The translations under genes were made by a program, and so were the position numbers. A stretch of DNA of 7,884 nt. Source: an uncultured Oscillospiraceae bacterium (GTDB taxonomy: Bacteria > Bacillota > Clostridia > Oscillospirales > Oscillospiraceae). Location: contig CAJTQP010000081.1 of NCBI GenBank assembly GCA_910578575.1, forward strand, positions 1-7,884, read 5' to 3'. Shown here one piece after another: positions 4,478-7,884 of this stretch. The notes under the pieces are model-generated. The model had not been told where the DNA came from, searched no databases, and saw only the letters and a list, made by a program, of their open reading frames with translations. Each line of letters opens with the position of its first letter. Within the stretch, counting starts at the first letter, position 1.

Positions 4478-7129
4478 TCACTTCCCCGCCAGGATCTTCT
4501 CCTCCTTGGCGGGCATCTCCCTCCGGTGGTGCATCCGCCGGAGGGCTTTTTCGATCTCACACACCACCAGGGGCGTCACCGCCAAGCCCAGCACCGTGGC
4601 CCATTCCTGCCAATCCAGGGCCACCACGGAAAAGGCCCCCTGCAAAGGCGGCAGCAGCAGCACCGCTGCCTGGAGGGCCACCCCGGCCAAAAAGGCCTTG
4701 TTCATGGCGGGGTTGGAGAAGAGCCCGATGTGGAACAGGGACGCCTCTTCACTACGCACGTCAAAGGCGTGGAAGAGCTGGCTGAAGGTGAGGGTGGCGA
4801 AGGCCATGGTGTTGGCCACAGCGTAGGACTCCGAAAGCACCAGCCCCAGCCAGTAGGCCAACAGGGTGAGCCCTCCCACCAGACAGCCCTGCCACAACAG
4901 CCGCAGAGAGAACTCCTTGGAGAACAACGGCTCCTCCTTCCCCCGTGGGGCGCGGGTCATCACCGCCTCCTCCACCCCCTCCATCCCCAAGGCCAGGGCG
5001 GGGAGGGAATCCGTCACCAGGTTCAGCCACAGCAGCTGCACCGGGCTCAGGGGCGCGTGGGGAAAGGCCAGCAGGGTGGCCAAAAAGATGGCCAAGATCT
5101 CCCCGATGTTGCAGGAGAGTAAGTAGTGGATGGCCTTGCGGATGTTGGCATAGATCCCCCGGCCCTGCTCCACCGCCGCCACCACCGTGGCGAAGTTGTC
5201 GTCGGTGAGGATCATGTCCGCGGCCCCCTTGGCCACGTCGGTGCCCCCCTTGCCCATGGCGCAGCCGATGTCGGCGGTTTTCAGGGCAGGGGCGTCGTTG
5301 ACCCCGTCCCCGGTCATGGCCACCACCTGGCCCCGCTTCTGCCAGGCCCGGACGATGCGCATTTTATGCTCCGGGGTCACGCGGGCGTAGACGGACACCG
5401 CCTGGATCTCCTCCTCCAACATCTCCTGGGGGAGCAGATCCAGGGCAGGGCCGTCTAGGGCCCGGTCGCCGGGGCGGAAGATGTTCAAGTCGCGGGCGAT
5501 GGCCACGGCGGTGTCCTTGTGGTCCCCGGTGATCATCACCGGACGGATCCCCGCCGCCGTGCAGCGCTCCACCGCCTCCCGCACCTCCGGCCTGGGCGGG
5601 TCCATCATCCCCACCAGGCCCACGAAGCACAGTTCCCGCTCCAGCTCTTCGGCAGTGAAGCGGCCGGGGAGTTGGGCCCGCTGCCCCTGGGCCACCGCCA
5701 GCACCCGCAGGGCCGCCCCGGCCAAAGCCTGGTTCTCCCGGCGGATGCGCTCCCGCTCCCCTCCGGTGAGGGGACGGGGGCCGTTGGCTCCCAAAATGTG
5801 GGTGCAGCAGGCCAGCACCGCCTCCGGGGCCCCCTTCACCGCAATGAGATAGCCTCCGGCGGGGTCGGTGTGGCAGGTGGCCATGCGCTTGCGGCTGGAA
5901 TCAAAGGGGGCCTCCCCCTTCCGGGGATAGCGCTGTTCCAGCTCCCCCCGTAGAAATCCCTCCTGGGCGGCGATGGTGGCAATGGCGGCCTCTGTGGGGT
6001 CCCCGGTGAAGCCGCCTCTGGGGTCCATCTTCACATCCCCGCACAGGGCCCCCAGGGTCAGTAAGCGTTCTCTGGAGGCCCCGCCGGGGGTGCGCAGCTC
6101 CAGGACAGTCATCTGGTTCTTGGTGAGGGTGCCGGTCTTATCGGAACAAATCACCGAGGCGCAGCCCAGGGTCTCCACCGCCGGCAGGCGCTTGATGATG
6201 GCCCCCCGCTTGGCCATCCGCCCCACCCCCATGGCCAGGACAATGGTGACGATGGCCGGCAGGCCCTCCGGGATGGCCGCCACCGCCAGGGCCACGGCAG
6301 TGAGGAACATGTCCAGGATGTCCCGGTGCTGGAGCATCCCCACCCCGAACATCACGGCGCACACCCCCACGCACACCAGGGACAGCACCTTGGAGACCTC
6401 CCCCATCCTCTGCTGCAAGGGGGTCTCCCCCTGGTCCTGGTTCAGCAGCAGCCCGGCGATGCGGCCCATCTCCGAGTCCATCCCCGTGGCGGTGATCACC
6501 ACCCGGCCCCGGCCCCCGGTGATGACGGTGCCGCCGATGACCATGTTTCGGCGCTCTGCCAGGGGGGTCTCCGGAGGCAGAGCGCCCCCCGCCTGCTTGT
6601 GGACTGACAGGGATTCCCCGGTCATGGCGGACTCGTCCGCCTGCAACTGCGCCGCCCACAGCACCCGTCCGTCGGCAGGGACGAAATCCCCGGCCTCCAA
6701 CAGCACCACGTCGCCGGGCACCAGTTGGGCGCTGTCCAGGCGCAGCTCCTGTCCCCCCCGGAGCACCAAGGTCTTGGGGGCGGAGAGCTGTTGCAGGGCT
6801 TCTAAGGCTTTCCGGGCGTTGTCCTCCTGGGAGACGGAGATCACCGTGTTGAAGGCCACGATCAGTAGGATGATGGCGGCATCCAGCCAGTCCTCCCCGC
6901 CCCCGGCGAAGTAGGACAGCCCCGCCGCCGCCAGCAGCACCAAGATCATGGGGTCCTTCAGCTGGGCCAGGACCCGGAAAAACAGCCCCGCCTGCTTCCC
7001 TTGTTCCAAACGGTTTTCCCCGAACTCTCCTAGGCGCTTCTTGGCCTCTGCGGAGGAGAGGCCCCGGTCGCTGTCGCTGTGGAGCTCGTCCAGCACCTGC
7101 CGCAGGGATCTTGTAAAGGCTCGTTCCAT
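4478..7129 (-). CDS. Calcium-type (P2) cation-transporting P-type ATPase
   Basis: The product has 883 residues, full length for bacterial SERCA/PMCA-like pumps (PacL/LMCA1 type). These export Ca2+ from the cytoplasm using ATP. In order: an N-terminal cation-ATPase domain (1-55), M1-M2 (about 60-99), the actuator domain with TGES (170-173), and M3-M4 with PEGLPA (287-292). Next are the phosphorylation site DKTGTLT (Asp330), KGAPE (432-436) in the nucleotide domain, MITGD (532-536) and TGDGVNDAP (606-614). Six C-terminal membrane segments follow (about 663-857). Ca2+ site II residues are kept: Glu288, Asn703, Asp707. In M5, SCNIGE (672-677) retains Asn674 and Glu677. In M8 the position equivalent to SERCA Glu908 seems to be Gln784, as in single-Ca2+ pumps. 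The ATG at 7129 has AGAGGGAG just upstream. GC content is very high, unlike the accessory genes to the left. No convincing promoter was found. Specificity for Ca2+ is inferred from motifs. Confidence 0.95.
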   Translation of the reverse strand: MERAFTRSLRQVLDELHSDSDRGLSSAEAKKRLGEFGENRLEQGKQAGLFFRVLAQLKDPMILVLLAAAGLSYFAGGGEDWLDAAIILLIVAFNTVISVSQEDNARKALEALQQLSAPKTLVLRGGQELRLDSAQLVPGDVVLLEAGDFVPADGRVLWAAQLQADESAMTGESLSVHKQAGGALPPETPLAERRNMVIGGTVITGGRGRVVITATGMDSEMGRIAGLLLNQDQGETPLQQRMGEVSKVLSLVCVGVCAVMFGVGMLQHRDILDMFLTAVALAVAAIPEGLPAIVTIVLAMGVGRMAKRGAIIKRLPAVETLGCASVICSDKTGTLTKNQMTVLELRTPGGASRERLLTLGALCGDVKMDPRGGFTGDPTEAAIATIAAQEGFLRGELEQRYPRKGEAPFDSSRKRMATCHTDPAGGYLIAVKGAPEAVLACCTHILGANGPRPLTGGERERIRRENQALAGAALRVLAVAQGQRAQLPGRFTAEELERELCFVGLVGMMDPPRPEVREAVERCTAAGIRPVMITGDHKDTAVAIARDLNIFRPGDRALDGPALDLLPQEMLEEEIQAVSVYARVTPEHKMRIVRAWQKRGQVVAMTGDGVNDAPALKTADIGCAMGKGGTDVAKGAADMILTDDNFATVVAAVEQGRGIYANIRKAIHYLLSCNIGEILAIFLATLLAFPHAPLSPVQLLWLNLVTDSLPALALGMEGVEEAVMTRAPRGKEEPLFSKEFSLRLLWQGCLVGGLTLLAYWLGLVLSESYAVANTMAFATLTFSQLFHAFDVRSEEASLFHIGLFSNPAMNKAFLAGVALQAAVLLLPPLQGAFSVVALDWQEWATVLGLAVTPLVVCEIEKALRRMHHRREMPAKEEKILAGK

Positions 7130-7247
7130 ACGCTCCCTCTTTTCCTATGGGTTGTCCCCTTTATCCTAGCGGAAGGAGGGTACGTCATTCTGTCGCTTTC
7201 TGGATGGTGGGAAAATTTTCCTGGGAGGGAAACGAACTGTCCCCCTC

Positions 7248-7276
7248 TTGACCAAGGGGCCGGTCCTTGTTATGAT
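7248..7276 (+). promoter_or_regulatory. Strong promoter of the 47-residue gene
   Basis: TTGACC (7248-7253) and TATGAT (7271-7276) are each one mismatch from consensus and lie 17 bases apart. The spacer contains a short inverted repeat CAAGG/CCTTG (7253-7257 with 7265-7269), which could be an operator or chance. Start of transcription is expected near 7283, directly before the ribosome binding site. Confidence 0.75.
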
Positions 7277-7302
7277 AGGGTTGGAAAAAGGAGGGACAGA
7301 CC

Positions 7303-7446
7303 ATGCTCAGTGAGAAAGAAATTTTAATCATTCAAAAAGCCACCATGTTCGACCTAAAACAAATCTTGGAGGCCAATCCAGACAAGACCTACACCGTGGA
7401 AGAAATGAAAGCCCTCATCGACGCCTATATCGCTGGCTTGCAGTGA
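7303..7446 (+). CDS. Small hypothetical protein, 47 residues
   Basis: The reading frame ATG 7303 to TGA 7446 encodes 47 residues. It is preceded by AGGAGGG (7289-7295) at an ideal seven bases and by a near-consensus promoter, so it is very likely expressed. The protein is soluble, acidic and mostly helical. It starts MLSEKEILIIQKATMFDLKQ, and a middle NPDKTYT turn leads into a second helix (VEEMKALIDAYIAGLQ). There are no cysteines and no membrane segment. I cannot assign a family. It is transcribed divergently from the ATPase with about 170 bases between start codons, so a shared control region is possible. It could be a small adaptor-like or regulatory protein, but this is speculation. Confidence 0.75.
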   Translation: MLSEKEILIIQKATMFDLKQILEANPDKTYTVEEMKALIDAYIAGLQ

Positions 7447-7465
7447 TGGTGAGGATATGAAAATG

Positions 7466-7493
7466 CCCCAGTTTCGTTGTTGGCAAACTGGGG
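7466..7493. other. Inverted repeat CCCCAGTTT/AAACTGGGG
   Basis: A perfect 9-base stem (7466-7474 with 7485-7493) surrounds a 10-base loop, 19 bases after the stop of the 47-residue gene. No T tract follows on the plus strand, so termination would be weak. The right arm and loop overlap the -35 box of the next promoter (7480-7485), so it could instead be an operator or couple the two units. Confidence 0.5.
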
Positions 7494-7508
7494 GGAAATG
7501 CGTATAAT
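7480..7508 (+). promoter_or_regulatory. Strong promoter reading into a gene-less stretch
   Basis: TTGGCA (7480-7485), one mismatch from consensus, is followed after exactly 17 bases by a perfect TATAAT (7503-7508). No protein gene with a ribosome site follows within the window. The only ATG nearby (7531) opens a five-codon frame. The downstream stretch is structured (see the candidate RNA). Confidence 0.65.
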
Positions 7509-7514
7509 AAAAAG

Positions 7515-7605
7515 CAGAAGGGCGCTGTATATGGCGGTTGACCCTTAAGCTACGAAATTATCGTTGACCGTTCGGGTGCCAGCCGGGCGGTCAACACGCT
7601 TTTCC
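7515..7605 (+). ncRNA. Candidate small structured RNA
   Basis: Downstream of a near-consensus promoter, GTTGACCG (7563-7570) pairs with CGGTCAAC (7588-7595). An inner CGG/CCG pairing also exists. The hairpin is followed by ACGCTTTT, a weak T tract. A second GGTTGACC (7536-7543) upstream and a second GGTCAA (7606-7611) downstream could form an alternative longer pairing. The 440 bases from 7447 to the window end hold no convincing protein gene. This is an inference from promoter plus structure; no RNA family is recognised. Confidence 0.35.
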
Positions 7606-7632
7606 GGTCAAATCAGGCCCCCGTGCAGGCAC

Positions 7633-7674
7633 AAAAAAAGGCTCCTTTTGAAAGGAGCTCCCGGCGAAGCCGGG
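7633..7674 (-). terminator. Minus-strand terminator for a gene beyond the right edge
   Basis: Read on the minus strand, a CCCGGC/GCCGGG hairpin (7674-7660) is followed by GCTCCTTT/AAAGGAGC (7658-7641) and then CTTTTTTT (7640-7633). The second hairpin with its seven T's is a standard intrinsic terminator. No minus-strand gene ends between it and the window edge. It therefore probably serves a gene starting to the right of 7884, whose message would run through the palindromic element at 7718-7873. Confidence 0.7.
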
Positions 7675-7717
7675 TGAGGATTGCCGTTGGAGGGTGCCGT
7701 AGTGGGAACCGCAACGT

Positions 7718-7873
7718 GCGGGACGCCGTGGGCGGCGTCCCCTACAAGGACACGCTGGTGTCCACACCACCCGTTGGTTCACAATGGACGTGGTTGGGCG
7801 TTTCCCTGTGAACCCTACCTGGCATGGGGGCATCCCACGATGGATGTAGGGGACGGCGCCCTCGCCGTCCCGC
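7718..7873 (+). mobile_element. MITE-like palindromic element, complete copy 2
   Basis: This 156-base copy has the same orientation and architecture as 1894-2048. The terminal hairpins are at 7720-7728 with 7733-7741 and 7850-7858 with 7863-7871. The inner GGACAC/GTGTCC hairpin is at 7748-7763, and GGTTCACA/TGTGAACC is at 7776-7783 with 7807-7814. The centre (about 7766-7814) is close to copy 1, while the stretch just inside the right end has diverged. In the right hairpin, arm differences from copy 1 are matched on both sides, so pairing is kept. Confidence 0.75.
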
Positions 7874-7884
7874 GGGTTTCCGCC

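Noticed and set aside
4301..5122. 273-codon plus-strand frame running from the HEPN gene into the ATPase
   Set aside because: It crosses the HEPN stop, the 35-base repeat and the terminator hairpin. The product is Gln/His/Gly-rich without a domain.
5973..6914. 313-codon open frame on the plus strand within the ATPase
   Set aside because: The opposite strand encodes the actuator domain and phosphorylation motifs of a clear P-type ATPase. This frame has the Ser/Arg/Pro-rich makeup of an antisense shadow.
7210..7221. Perfect palindrome GGAAAATTTTCC between the divergent ATPase and 47-residue genes
   Set aside because: It could be an operator, but it is a single short AT-centred palindrome with no second copy or regulator gene nearby. 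It was left as unsupported.
7457..7507. 16-codon frame after the 47-residue gene with GGTGAGG upstream
   Set aside because: It overlaps the inverted repeat and the -10 box of the next promoter, is very short, and has no recognisable feature. Chance is likelier.
7531..7548. Five-codon frame (MAVDP) after the orphan promoter, as a possible leader peptide
   Set aside because: There is no good ribosome site, no codon run typical of attenuation, and no downstream gene in the window to regulate.
1..7884. CRISPR-like array
   Set aside because: The repeats seen are isolated palindromic elements and one pair of 35-base repeats. There is no regular repeat-spacer series and there are no cas genes.

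Overview
The window looks like chromosomal DNA from a GC-rich, spore-forming-type member of the Clostridia, most likely near the Oscillospiraceae. The grounds are Gram-positive-style AGGAGG ribosome binding sites, TTGACA/TATAAT promoters with 17-base spacers, hairpin-T terminators, an Rpn-type gene remnant typical of gut Clostridia, and dispersed GC-rich palindromic repeats. This placement is inferred from style and was not confirmed by a search.

Layout, left to right. Bases 1-38 hold the edge of a palindromic repeat element. A tRNA-Gly(CCC) gene on the minus strand (132-205) has a near-consensus promoter and a terminator. Next on the plus strand is a 336-residue cysteine-, proline- and glycine-rich protein (407-1417), possibly spore-associated, closed by a strong terminator. 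A short AT-richer gene (1535-1792) encodes only the C-terminal part of an Rpn-type nuclease/transposase and has its own terminator. A complete 155-base MITE-like element follows (1894-2048).

The centre (2066-4386) is an accessory block with lower GC than its surroundings. An XRE-type repressor (minus strand) is divergent from a 335-residue protein that I do not recognise. The shared intergenic region holds a good promoter covered by several CCCYCATARGGG-like operator sites. Next comes an MNT nucleotidyltransferase/HEPN toxin-antitoxin pair with overlapping genes. An exact 35-base direct repeat, followed by a related hairpin, lies on each side of this pair.

The right part is GC-rich again. 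A full-length Ca2+-type P-type ATPase lies on the minus strand (4478-7129), and the hairpin of the right-hand 35-base repeat serves as its terminator. Divergent from it is a 47-residue protein with a very good promoter and ribosome binding site (7303-7446). The last 440 bases contain no convincing protein gene. They hold a strong promoter leading into a structured stretch (possible small RNA), a minus-strand terminator for a gene beyond the window, and a second complete copy of the palindromic element (7718-7873).

The most noteworthy signals are three. The palindromic element shows compensatory base changes between copies that keep its end hairpins intact. The XRE/unknown pair looks like a small repressor-controlled switch. 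The MNT-HEPN cassette is bounded by direct repeats. I found no CRISPR array, rRNA or complete transposase.
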